In this document: piece by piece, positions 42,419 to 52,980 of the stretch
Position numbering within the stretch: the first letter of the stretch is position 1
How the letters are laid out: each line of letters starts with the position of its first letter
Origin: Struthidea cinerea
Lineage: Eukaryota; Chordata; Aves; Passeriformes; Corcoracidae
Direction of reading: 5' to 3'
NCBI GenBank assembly: GCA_013397865.1
Contig: VZTI01004331.1
Span: 275,093 to 339,092, forward strand
Length of the DNA: 64,000 nt
Program-made: the position numbers and the translations under genes
Notes under the pieces: model-generated
Databases searched by the model: none
Told to the model about the DNA's origin: nothing
The model's input: the letters and a program-made list of their open reading frames with translations, nothing else

Positions 42419-45400
42419 GGCAGGGAGGCTCCAGCACAGCTGGGGCAGGGGGGAAGCCAAGGTGGTGAAAGGTTGTGTCCCTTCCCTCTGGAGCTGTGGC
42501 ATCTCCAGCTGTGCTCCTTGGGAGAAAAGGAAGCTGCTGCCAGGAGCTTCTGGGAAGAAGTTTCCGTGCTGTTCTTGGGAGGAACAGCCAAGAGAGCTCC
42601 TTGTGCCTGCTGTGGGAGCAGAAGTTTGTGGGCAGGGTGATGGATGAGCTGAGGGAGGACGATTTCCCTCCCCCAGGAGAAGCCAAGTGTACGGATTTCA
42701 CGGAATTCCTAATGAGAATCTGGGCTGGAAACGGATGGAATGAAGCAGGTGTGGAGGGAGCTGTGAGCTCCTCATTGCCAGGGATGAGGCCACAACCTGT
42801 GCAAACCTCACTGAGGGACTTGGAGCAGCTTCCAGGAGATGAAGGAAGGATGGGGATGGACCCTGTGTGATGATCATTCCTCCAGCCACCCACTTGGGCC
42901 TGTGCCTGTCACCTCTGGCTGAAGAGCTCCTTTGAATGAGTGCTGGTGGTGAGAAACGGGGGAATTTGTTGGTTTAGGAGTGATTTCTCTTCTCTGTGTG
43001 CTGTTCATCCTGCACAGATCTTGGTGGACCCTGCCTCCTCTGAAGGGAAAGAATGAGGGATGTGGGAACTTTTAAGCAGAAGGGGGGTTGAATATCTGGT
43101 CCCTTTTTCAATCAATGTGTTCAGTCTGGGGTACAGATTTAGAGGAGCTCTACGGAAAAAAACTCCCTGGCACGTCTAGGAAAAGAGCCCCCAGCTCCTG
43201 AGGCTGCTCATGTGGGTGCTTTTCCATCTAAAAGGAGGTGAGGGGTGCTCTCTGGGAGAGGCTCAGGTGTGTTTTATCAAGCAGAAGGTGTTCAGTTATC
43301 CCTGCACTCCCCTGCGTGTCTCTCTTGCTCCGGAGCTCAGATTTATTCTGCAATCCACCCATCCAAAACTCAGTTTTGGATGCTTTTTTGCTCAGTTCCT
43401 CGTGTTTTTTTCTGCTGCTTAGGACTTTGTTCTTGAAAAGAGGCACCTGAACTCCTTCCCAGGGATCTTGACTTATCCCTGTGTCCTCTGCGCTGGCTGG
43501 GGAAAAGCTACACGGGGGCAAAGTGCCCTTGTCCTCCTCCCAGGAGCTCTCTGCATGGCCTGGGAGAAAACGTGGCCCTGAACTTACCTGCAGTGTGATC
43601 TTCAAAGCAATAATTAATTTGCTGAGCAGCTGTGAGCTGTGGAACTGACCCAGAATATTGAACAGTCTCCCTGCTGTGAGGGCCTTGTTCCCTCCCCATG
43701 AATATCTCCTGTGTCTGTCCCCACATTTTGGGAGGATGGAACTCAGGTGGGGTCCCCAAGGGAGCAGAAAAGACGCTTTTCCCTTCCATCAATCAGTTGT
43801 GAGGGAGGAGCTGCCTTCAGGGAAGTTGTGGTGTTGGGAATCTCCTAATTCAGTGTGCCCAGCTGGGCTCCCTTTCCTGCAAAAGCCTGGGATAAAGGGT
43901 GGCTTTCAACCCCGCGCTTCACAATCCTCAGGTATTGGAGGGTGACCATGGGTAGAACTCCACTCTGCTGCAAAGGTTTTCCTTAAAAACAGATCAAAAC
44001 TGAACCTCTGCCTTAAAATAATCCCTTGGTGGTACAAGGCCTGTGCATCCCCTGCTTTTTCGTCAGCTTCCACTCCTGACTGGCCTCTATCACCCACACC
44101 CAAAGAGCCAAACCCCAAATCTTCCCCCATTTAACCCCCTGGCCAATTATAGCTGTATTTAATGGGAGTAGGTGGCCCAAAGGCACTTGGGTTCCACCAT
44201 ACCCAGATGATTCTCTCCAATTACTTCTGTAAACAACATTTCTGGGAAAGTGGGAATCTTTAATCCCAAGCCCCATCAGCAAAGTGGAGGCAGAGAGGAA
44301 AGTGAATCTGGATTCTCAATGATTTTCTGGACTGCAAAGCCAGGGAAGGATTTTTCACAGGCAAAACCAAGGGTGGGTGTTGGAAACCTCCTTGTCTGCG
44401 TTGCCAAACGAGTGGGAATGGGATGGGATGAGCTCCATCTTAGCCAAAGGCTTCTCCTGGTCTGGAAAGGGGACAGAACTGTGGTACAGAAGACAGGAGG
44501 GAATCCCATCACATGAAAGCTGTGCCTGGGACTATTCTTATTTATTTCCTGGTGGTCGCTTGACGCCTCTGGTGTTGTCCCTTGGATGGTGTGAGGTGCC
44601 TTGACTCTGGTTTGGGGGAAACTGGGACAGGATGTTTTATTTTATGGGATAAGAGTGAGAAACGCTTTTAAACCTCTGGGTCTGGGCTGTCTGTGGCCTG
44701 TCTGGGTAAAAGTGGAGGGAGGTGTTCTCATGAGACCTCAGGCTGTCGGTTCTTTGGAAAAACAAGCCACGTTCTCCTATTTATTATTAAAAGTGAGTTC
44801 ACAAATCATTTCCATTCCTGTTTTATTTATTAAAGTGGGGAATTCCCAAGGAGGGAGCTGCTTTTTCTGTGGAAGGAAGGTTGCAACCAGCACCAGAGCA
44901 GGAATGGAGGGATTGAGAATGATGGCTCAGCAGCTCCAGTGTTGTGGGGATTTTTTTTTTCAGTGCGGGGTCTGGGAGTCTCCAACCACACACCTGGTGT
45001 GTAGACGAGGTGGGAATTGGATCTGCTGTGGGAATTCTATGGTAGAACAGCTTGGAGATCCCTCCAGGCAGCTTCCCCTAAGCCCTGGCAAGGGGCTGAG
45101 TCCTTCTCGTGCCTGGGGTTTTCTCGTCTCTTCCTGTGGCTCTTCCTAAAAAGTTCCGTGCAGTTGGAACTCGTGGATGGATGTTCCCAGAACAAAAAAG
45201 AGGATGACATCAGCTGTTCCCATCAATGGAATTAAGGCCAAAGCCTCCAGATGTCAGGCATTGTTGGTTTTTTTTTTTTTTAAATCGTTGTGTGACTATA
45301 GGAGCTCTTCCTTCATTTGCTGCTAATGAACAGAACAAAACACAGAAATCTGCACTGGGTTAGAGAGAAATGGATGTGTTTGGAAAAACGTGATGCCTGC

Positions 45401-46989
45401 TGGTGTGAGGGCTTGGGGCTGCATCCATCGAGGCGAGGGGTGGATTAATAACACGTGCGAGCCTGCAGACCAACCCAAAACGGGATGTTTCAGATGGAAT
45501 ACCTGTAAGAGGCTTTCTCAGCATCTTTGCTGATGGTGCCCGGCCTCCTGTGGCACCAAAAGTGACAGTGGGAAGTGTCTGAGCCCCTCAGCTGAAAGGC
45601 TGCTCAGGACCCACTCCTCCAATTTAATTAAAAGATCTCAATTGTTTTAACTCAATTAAGCAACGAGCTTGATTGGATCAGCACGAGGAAGGCAGCAAAG
45701 GGGGATCTGAGATGATGTGGCATCTGTCAGCAGCCTCAGGAGGAGGTAGGGATGCAATTTTTGTGGTGGCCAAGAGCATCTGAAGTATTTCCTAGAATGT
45801 CATATTTCATGGGGAATGCCTTTAATTGGGATTTCCCTGCTGGACTGGGAGCAGGTTGTGCTGCTGGGTGCCAGGAAAGAACATCTCCTTTGTCGACTTC
45901 ATAAAGAAAACAGTTTAAAAATTAAAAACCCCAAAACATTACCTAGACAGGCCGTCTGTGTTTGTAGTTGGTAAAGAAAAGATCCCCAGAGGTCGTAGCT
46001 GAAGGATACCACGAGCATTTTAAGGGTATTTTTGAGGCGAGGTGCTGACTGGAATCAGAACCAGGTGTATAAGGAGGCTGAAGGCTCTGGAACTTTGATG
46101 TCCTGCTGGGGGATGCCTGTTGAGGATCCAGTTTCTGCTGGTTGAACAAGGTGCTGCTCTAGTACCAAACTGGCTCCCACTGCCTTCCCGGTTTTCCTGG
46201 AAAACTGAGTCTTCAGCTCCCTCCAAAGTCTTCGAAACCCTGCAGTAAGTGGATGGCTCTGCCATCTCTTTCCCCTCCACCTGCTCTTTTTGTAACATTT
46301 CCATGGCCATTTTCACCGTTTTAAAGTGATTTTTTTCCCACCCATTATCTAAAGGACAATGGGAGATAACTGCGACCTTAATGGCTGAGGACTAAGAAGC
46401 CCTGGCTGGGATGGCTCCATTTGTTTCACTATTTTCAGAAGTGTTGCAGCTCTAAAGCTGGGAGTGTTTGAGATCTAGAACAATGCACGGACTCATCTTT
46501 GTTTTAACTGGGTTGTTGGGAGCTCCTGTTTCTCCTCCTGTCCGTGTAAATGTTTTATGAAGTGAGTTTAAAGTCAATAAACGCTTCCTGTTTAACGTCT
46601 GCCTCGCTGCCTTATGAAAGATGCTTTATAAAAACATCAGAGCTCTCACCCGGCACGGGACTTATCTCTGGTTCCCTGCTATGCATGATATCAAAACTCA
46701 TCTTGGAGGGTGAAAAAAATCCCGATTTAAAAAGAAAATAAACACGTGTCTTCCTCCTAATGATGCTGCACTGATTATGCAGTAACACAGCATATTGAAA
46801 TTGCTCTGAAATTGGATTTTGGAGCCAGCTGAGCATCAAATCCTGATGGGAAGGCTCATGGGGAAAGCTGGCCTGCACCAAGCACCCAGCTTGTTGCTTT
46901 CTCGCTGCCTTTTTTTTTTTTTTTCAGTGTGACAAATGAAATCTGAATAATTGCTGTGTAAACTGAGAGCAGTTGTTGAATCTGAGAGG

Positions 46990-47180
46990 GCTGAGAAACA
47001 TGCGCTCCTCGGCTTTGCTCTGCTGCCGCCGTTGACTCGCGTTGATCGTGGCTGGAATCCTAACCCTGGGCGCTGGCACGGGCATTTCTGTGATATAATA
47101 AAAGGCAGGCAGGTCTCCGGGTTTGCGTGACTTTGCAAAGTCGCAGCTGGCACGGACGAATTGGGCGCGGGCTCGTGGTT
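46990..47180. promoter_or_regulatory. CpG-rich patch with TATA-like box and a 14-base palindrome
   Basis: About 14 CpG in 190 bases surround GATATAATAAAAGG (near 47091) and the perfect palindrome GACTTTGCAAAGTC at 47129-47142, whose halves resemble nuclear-receptor half sites. A core promoter is possible, but no transcript structure follows on either strand. Confidence 0.25.
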
Positions 47181-49871
47181 GGCAAGGCTGAGGTGGGCAA
47201 AACTCAGTGCTGCCAGCATCTGCTTGGGCCTGGCCAAGGCAGTCCTAGGCCAAAGGTGGGTGCAGGTAAAAGATAAAAGTGGCTGATGTGATGCAGCTCT
47301 AACCTTGTCTTTGCTCCTTCTACGCTGGCAGGTACTTGGGATTGTTTGCTTTTACTTGTACATTTACTTTTGTTTCCTCTCGCTCCCACGTCTCTGCGTT
47401 GCTTTCCTTCCTTTAGTGAGGGGAAGGGCCCCTGTGGGAGATGTTATTGAAACTCCTGCTCCGTTCCATCAGGTGAAACATCACCTGAAGAGCGCAGCTA
47501 ACAGCCTGTGATGTGAGGAAAATGACTTGCTGAGGGCAAACACTGATTTTATTTTCTTTCATGGCTCTGTGTCTGTGTGTGTGTCTAAATCGTATCTTAA
47601 CAAGACTGGGATTATTTTCAAACTGCCTGATCCTCTGGAAGAAGCTTCCTGATGTGAACAGTGCAGTAGCTGGTTTGTTCCTCCTTAGCCTTCAGCAGGA
47701 GAAATAACACTGAGCTGCTGGTGAGCTGCTCATCAGACCCATGGGGGGCTGAAGGAAGCTCCCGTTTCCAGAAAAAAGGAGAAAGTTTCTCTGCTTTTTT
47801 TTTTTTTTTTTTAAAATTTATTTCTGAGAAGTGGCTTAGCCCTGATGGCAAAGAGCAGGATCCTCCGGTGTGGAACAGCTCAAATCGGAATTGTTTTAGT
47901 AGAATAAAATGTAATCGGAGAAGTTTTTTTTCGCAAGGCACTGGCTGAGCTTTGGGAGCCCTCGAGTAGGTGACGCACAGAGCTGTGCAGCCCCTGAACA
48001 CCTGAACTCTGCGCTGAAGGTGTCTGGTGGAAGGAAGGGAGTTTGGGATTAGGGAGGTTTTCCTGCCTGTACCTGGTGCAGCTGCTCCGTTCTGGGCAGC
48101 CTCAGTTCTGATTTCCAGGGCTGCTGCACCAGGGGCTGTCTCTGCTCTGCAATTCGGTAATTTTAACTTGATTTGCATCTTCACATCAAACAGCTTTACA
48201 GCTGCCTGTAGCCCAGATTCCAGTCACGAGTTTAGTAACTTTAAAAATCAGGTTTATTCTTCCCCCAGATTCTTTTTCTTTCTCTATCTCAAGCTTGGAA
48301 ACTGCCACCAAACCTCCTGTGCTCCTTCACCAGCTTGGACTGCTGAAGGAGTTTTGCTTGAAAAGTTCAGTTCAAAACCTTATTCTCTGATCTTTATTTT
48401 TTTTCCTGACTGCTCCTCCAGTAGCCAACTGCTTTGGACGTGACTTTTCCCTTTCAGGAGAGCCCCTGCTGTTCCATGACAATGATTGCTGTGATGAGAC
48501 CTCGCAGGTAATGAGCGACCTTTGGGTTTTGCCCCACGCAGGAGAGACTGAGCGGAGATGAGTTTAACGAGGAGCCCTTGGCACAGGTGCTGTTTTATTG
48601 CTTTAGAGCCCTTTTTGTGCCCTTATTGTTGGAATTAAAGGACAGATTTCAGATTAAGGACAGGCTCTGGATCAGTTGTGTTTTACAAAAGGGAGCAAGC
48701 TGTGAATAGAGAGGCGGCAAAGCTCTTGGAGGGGGAGCTGTGGGGACGCTGCTGCTGCTGTGTGCCCACGGCTGTTTGCTGCCTTGCACACACCTGGACT
48801 CGGATCAGGCTGGGATCTCTCATTTCACAGGATACCTGCTCGATATCCTGCCTCCCAGATCAGTGGAGATGGCTCCCTGGCTGTGAAGTGCCCATGAGGG
48901 AGGCTGGGGGACAGGAGGTGCTGCCGGCATCCAGCCCTTGCCATGACTGAACCACAACCAAGGTGGTTGTGTGGAGCCACAGTGAGGCTGAAAAAATAGG
49001 ATCTGGCACCCACTTGGACGGGGTGAGGTCACAGTGACAGCAGAGACGCCTCATTTTACGACTCCCATCGCATCTCTCCCCGTCTGAAGGAGCTGGGATG
49101 TGATAGCTGGAGCCTGGAGGGGCCTGGCTGCTTTTGGGTGGCTCTGGGGCAGGCACGATCTGCTGCTGCTCTTGGAAATCACTTGTGTGACAGTGGAGAA
49201 ACATCTCGGTCCCTTTCCCACCTGGAAGAGGGACTCAAGCTGATGTTCCTCATGGTTTGTCTGGCTGGGGAGCCCTCCTCCCTGATGCCTGCAGGTGATA
49301 AGATCTTTTAGGGAGGCTCCAGGAGCTCTGTATCGAGTCCCAGCTCACTGTTCCTGCTGGCATCCAGCTTCCCAACTGCAGGGCTCTAAATGCCCCAGAG
49401 AGCAGCTGAGAGTGGCTCCAGGACAGAAAGCAAGCCACAGTCTCGCCTCGGTTAACACTTTTTGTGTTTCATGTCTGTGTTCAGCAATCGGGCTGATGTT
49501 TGGGAGCTTTGATGTGAAGCCACGATGCTCCCAGGGGTGACCATGCCCATCCTCAGGGACCAGCTCTGCTCCTGCCTGGGAAGGCTGCTGAAATCCCAGC
49601 TGGATGTTTCTGCTTTTGGGGAGGGCTGCTGTTACCTTGCCAGCGCTGCTGAACTGCGTGGCTGTGAGCTCTGTGAAATGCAGCTCCGAGAGACAGCACA
49701 AAGGGAAGTGCAAACTGGGGTGTTGCTCTGCCTTTGAAAGACCTGTCTGGTTTTCATCAGGGGGTTTGGGGGCTCTGCTTGAAATCTCTGTGGCTTGTTA
49801 AAAGCCCTGAGGTGCGGTGGAGGGCTCTTGGTGGGAAAACCATGGTCAGGAGAGCAGTGGGAGAGTGAATG

Positions 49872-50287
49872 TGATGCCTTAGGTTTTAACTTTTATATTT
49901 TTCAAACCCTGCCCTGCCTGGTGTGTAACTCCGAGGTTTCTTGTTGCCTGTCAGCTGCTGTTTTCTCACGCTGGTCAGACACAACAAACCTCTCTAGGTT
50001 TGCTCTTCAAGGACACCAGGCCCCAAAATGTGTAAACTAAAAGCCTCTGAAGCAGGGTCAAACTTGGGGTAATTACATCATGAACTGAGGTTATAATTAG
50101 AGAATTAACCCTGATATGCAAATGAACCAAACTTACAAAAGGGTGAAGAACTCCTGACCCAGGGTCCATCTTGGGTGTAGCCTTTTGACTGCCCAGGGTG
50201 TACCTTTGAAGGCCCTTCAAATAAATACCTACCTTTATTCTCTTATTCTTGTCTACTCTGTGTTTTAGGTGGCCACCTCAGGCATCA
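49872..50287 (+). mobile_element. Solo LTR, family B (ERV1-like), second copy
   Basis: A 416-base element with ends TGATGCCTTAGG and CCTCAGGCATCA, flanked by a 4-base duplication AATG (49868-49871 and 50288-50291). It matches the reverse complement of 26358-26797 along its length, including GGTTTTAACTTTTATATTT near the start and GAAGGCCCTTCAAATAAATA near the end. AATAAA is at 50219-50224. The TATA box of the other copy is mutated here (TTACAAAA). No viral genes flank it. Confidence 0.92.
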
Positions 50288-50483
50288 AATGTTCTGCTAA
50301 GGTGCCTTGGATAACGCGTGGAACGGGGTGGGGAAAGCTGTTCAAATCCTTGTTGAGCCTTTTCAGGAAGCCCCTCGGGTGCAGCCAGCCTGTCTGCCTT
50401 GGTTCAGGTACTTGGGTGGGCAAACACCACTGTTTCATGTCAGAGTTTCCTGCTGGGTGGTGCCTGCCTATCCCCAAAGTAAC

Positions 50484-50986
50484 CTGGGGTGCTGTGTCCA
50501 GCTCTGGGACCCCCAACAGCAAAAGGACGTGGAGCTGCTGGAGAAAATCCAGAGAAGGCCACGGAGATGCTCTGAGGGCTGGAGCCCCTCTGCTCTGGAG
50601 CCAGGCTGGGAGAGCTGGGAACGTTCCCCTGGATAAGGGAAGGATCCAGGGAGAGCTCAGAGCCCCTTGCAGGGCCTAAAGGGGCTCCAGGAGAGCTGGA
50701 GAGGGACAAGGGATGGAGGGACAGGACACAGGGAATGGCTCCCCACTGCCAGAGGGCAGAATTAGATGGGATATTGGGAAGGAATTCCCGGCTGTGAGGG
50801 TGCTGAGGCCCTGGCTCAGGTTGCCCAGAGAAGCTGTGGCTGCCCCTGGATCCCTGGAAGTGTCCAAGGCCAGGTTGGATGGGGCTTGGAGCAACCTGGG
50901 ATAGTGGAAGGTGTCCCTGCCCACAGCAGAGGGGTAGAATGGGATGATCTTTAAGGTCCTTTCCAACCCAAATGGTTGATTCTATG
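50484..50986 (+). mobile_element. CR1 LINE 3' fragment, about 500 bases
   Basis: Sense copy from CTGGGGTGCTGTGTCCAGCT through AAGGACGTGGAGCTGCTGGA, GGGATATTGGGAAGGAATTC and GAGAAGCTGTGGCTGCCCCT to GATGATCTTTAAGGTCCTTT and the tail TTGATTCTATG. Closest relative in the window is 24294-24813, with the same 5' truncation point. Confidence 0.97.
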
Positions 50987-51061
50987 CTTTGCAGACTGAC
51001 CAGCGCTTCTTGGAATCTGCCGTCTTGCAATGTCTCTTGTAAACAGAATTTGCATCCTGGA

Positions 51062-51168
51062 GTGAAAAAAACCAATCCAAACCAAACAAAAATTAAAAAA
51101 AAAACCACAAAAAACACCAAACCAAACAAAAACCACAACTCAAACCACACACTCAAACCCCAAGAAAC
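51062..51168 (+). repeat. A/C-rich low-complexity tract
   Basis: Almost pure A and C with irregular CCAAAC and ACCAAAC units, giving a G/T-only opposite strand. Probably a decayed simple repeat. Confidence 0.85.
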
Positions 51169-51490
51169 TACTTCATAACTTTGCCACGTCCTCTGCAAAT
51201 GGACTGGATTTTTTTTCTCAGCTCTCCTGGCAGATTTTATATTGTCTGCCTCTGATCTCTATCTCCTGGCAGGCACGCAGCGTTTCCTTTGATTTGACAG
51301 CATTTAGAAACAAAATCTGAAAGGAAAGCTTGTGATCTGCAGCTGTCAGAAATGCCACTTGCTCCCAATGCGAGTGCTTGGAGGCAGGGAATCTGCCATG
51401 GAAGTTGTGTGTGTGCTGGGACTGTCTGCAGCCCTCCTAAGAGAGAGGTTAAAATGCATAAGTGAGATAAAACAGAGGCGTTTGGCAGCA

Positions 51491-51566
51491 GATTTTTTAT
51501 ATATATAAAACTTATATATATATATTTTAAATTTTATTTATATATATATATAAAAATTTCTACCAA
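51491..51566. repeat. (TA)n-rich imperfect palindrome
   Basis: Two runs of TATATATA units flank a central TTTTAAATTTTA, so the tract is nearly self-complementary and could extrude a cruciform. It is likely length-polymorphic. Confidence 0.88.
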
Positions 51567-52243
51567 AGCCTTGCCAAACCCCTCTCTGTTTTATCTTATC
51601 CTACAAGGCTGAAATGGAATATATATTTCTATAGATCTGTTTTCCCTGTGGGACCAGCTGCTGCTAAAAGGCTGGGAGTGGGATGTTAGCAGAAGCTGTG
51701 GGAGAAAAAACGGGAAGAAATCTTTCAGATCTTTGCCTTGGCCATCTTGAGAGACGAAATCATAGCAACAGCATCGCTTTGGCCCTTTTCTACCCAGAAG
51801 TGCCTGCCTTGGGGTCACTCCAGGTGAATTTTCAGGCCTGTTTTTAAGTTTTCTCTCAGGGCCAGGACCTGTTGTTTGGGCCCACTCGGAGCCATGAGTC
51901 ACCGGTGCTTTCAGCAGCGACAATGGCAGAAATGGGCAGCATTTCTTCCGATGTGATTATTCCTAATTTGTGCGGGATGGAGGAGTCTGGAGCGGAGCTG
52001 TGCCTTACCCACGTGGCTGCTGCACTGAAGGGAAAGTGCCTTTAATTCCTTGGGCAAAGGAGATTGAAATCTCCCATTAGTCAACATTTAAATGTGAATC
52101 GTGGGATAAATTACGGTGCAAGGGAGATCTGGAGGGCTCTGGTTCTGCTCCAAGGTGGCTTTTAAAGAGAGGTCAGGTTCCTAAGAGTGAAGGATGGCAG
52201 ATGCTCCCACCTCACTGGGACCCTGATCCAGTATTTAGACATG

Positions 52244-52262
52244 GTCAGAAAGAAAGAAAGAA
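52244..52262 (+). repeat. (AGAA)n microsatellite, about four units
   Basis: CAGAAAGAAAGAAAGAAAAC just upstream of the CR1 at 52270. Confidence 0.85.
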
Positions 52263-52269
52263 AACCCCA

Positions 52270-52456
52270 ACGTGATATTGGGAAGGAATTGTACCCTGGG
52301 AGGGTGGGGAGGCCCTGGATCCCTGGAAGTGCCCAAGGCCAGGTTGGACAGGGCTTGGAGCATCCTGGGATAGTGGAAGGCGTCCCTGCCCATCCAGGGG
52401 GCTGGAATTGGATGATCTTTAAGATCCTTTCCACACAAACCATCCCATGCTGTGAC
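52270..52456 (+). mobile_element. CR1 LINE 3' fragment with internal deletion
   Basis: Sense copy starting GTGATATTGGGAAGGAATTG. After GGGTGGGGAGGCCCTGG it jumps directly to ATCCCTGGAAG, losing the block that normally holds GAGAAGCTGTGGCTGCC. The lost part is bounded by CCCTGG/CCTGG in intact copies, pointing to a deletion between short direct repeats. It ends AAACCATCCCATGCTGTGA. Confidence 0.94.
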
Positions 52457-52511
52457 TGGAAGGATCCACGATGAGCAAACCCACAGCTTTGGCTGCTTCT
52501 CTCCCCTCAGT

Positions 52512-52980
52512 TCAGGAAGGACGATGAGACGCTTGAACGCGTCCAGAGGAGGGCAACAAGGCTGGTCAGGGGCTCGGAACGCGAGCCCTGTGAGGAATGA
52601 TTGGGGCAGCTGGGGTTGTTTAGCCTGGAGAAAAGGAGACTCAGAGGTGACCTTATCACTCTACAGCTCTCTGAAAGGTGGCTGTAGTCAGGTGGGGTTG
52701 ATCTCTTCCTCCAGGCAGCAGCTGACAGAACGAGAGGACACAGTCTTAAGCTGCGCCAAGGGAAATATAGGTTGGATATTAGGAAAAAGTTTTTCTCAGA
52801 AAGAATGGTGAAGCACTGGAATTGTCTGCCCGGGGAGGTGGTGGAATCACCATCCCTGGATGTGGTTAAAAAAAGATTGGCTGTGGCACTGGGTGCCATG
52901 GTTTAGTGAAGGTGTTAGGGCATGGGTTGGACTCGATGATCTTTGAGGTCTCTTCCAACCTGGTGATTCTGTGATTCTGG
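52512..52980 (+). mobile_element. CR1 LINE 3' fragment (group iii), about 470 bases
   Basis: Sense copy from CAGGAAGGACGATGAGACGC through CCAGAGGAGGGCAACAAGGC, GGTTGGATATTAGGAAAAAG and CCGGGGAGGTGGTGGAATCA to GGGTTGGACTCGATGATCTT and two tail units (GGTGATTCTGTGATTCTGG). It sits in the same orientation 55 bases after the previous copy. Confidence 0.97.

Larger units (their letters stand above)
40483..49867. other. No intact gene seen; main part of the CR1-free domain
   Basis: More than 9 kb without a recognised CR1. It holds the exon-like segment at 41841-41898, a small AT-rich duplication at 42346-42418 and a CpG/TATA patch at 46990-47180. AT-rich blocks at 45590-45680 and 46740-46810 look like conserved non-coding DNA by composition. 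Many open frames of 130-190 codons overlap on both strands without recognised domains. Confidence 0.45.
50987..52269. other. No gene seen; two low-complexity patches
   Basis: An A/C-only style tract (ACCAAAC-rich) spans 51062-51168 and an AT dinucleotide palindrome spans 51491-51566. Otherwise nothing is recognised. Confidence 0.6.

Noticed and set aside
50440..51198. 252-codon minus-strand open frame
   Set aside because: Most of it is the antisense of the CR1 at 50484-50986, extended through the A/C-rich tract.
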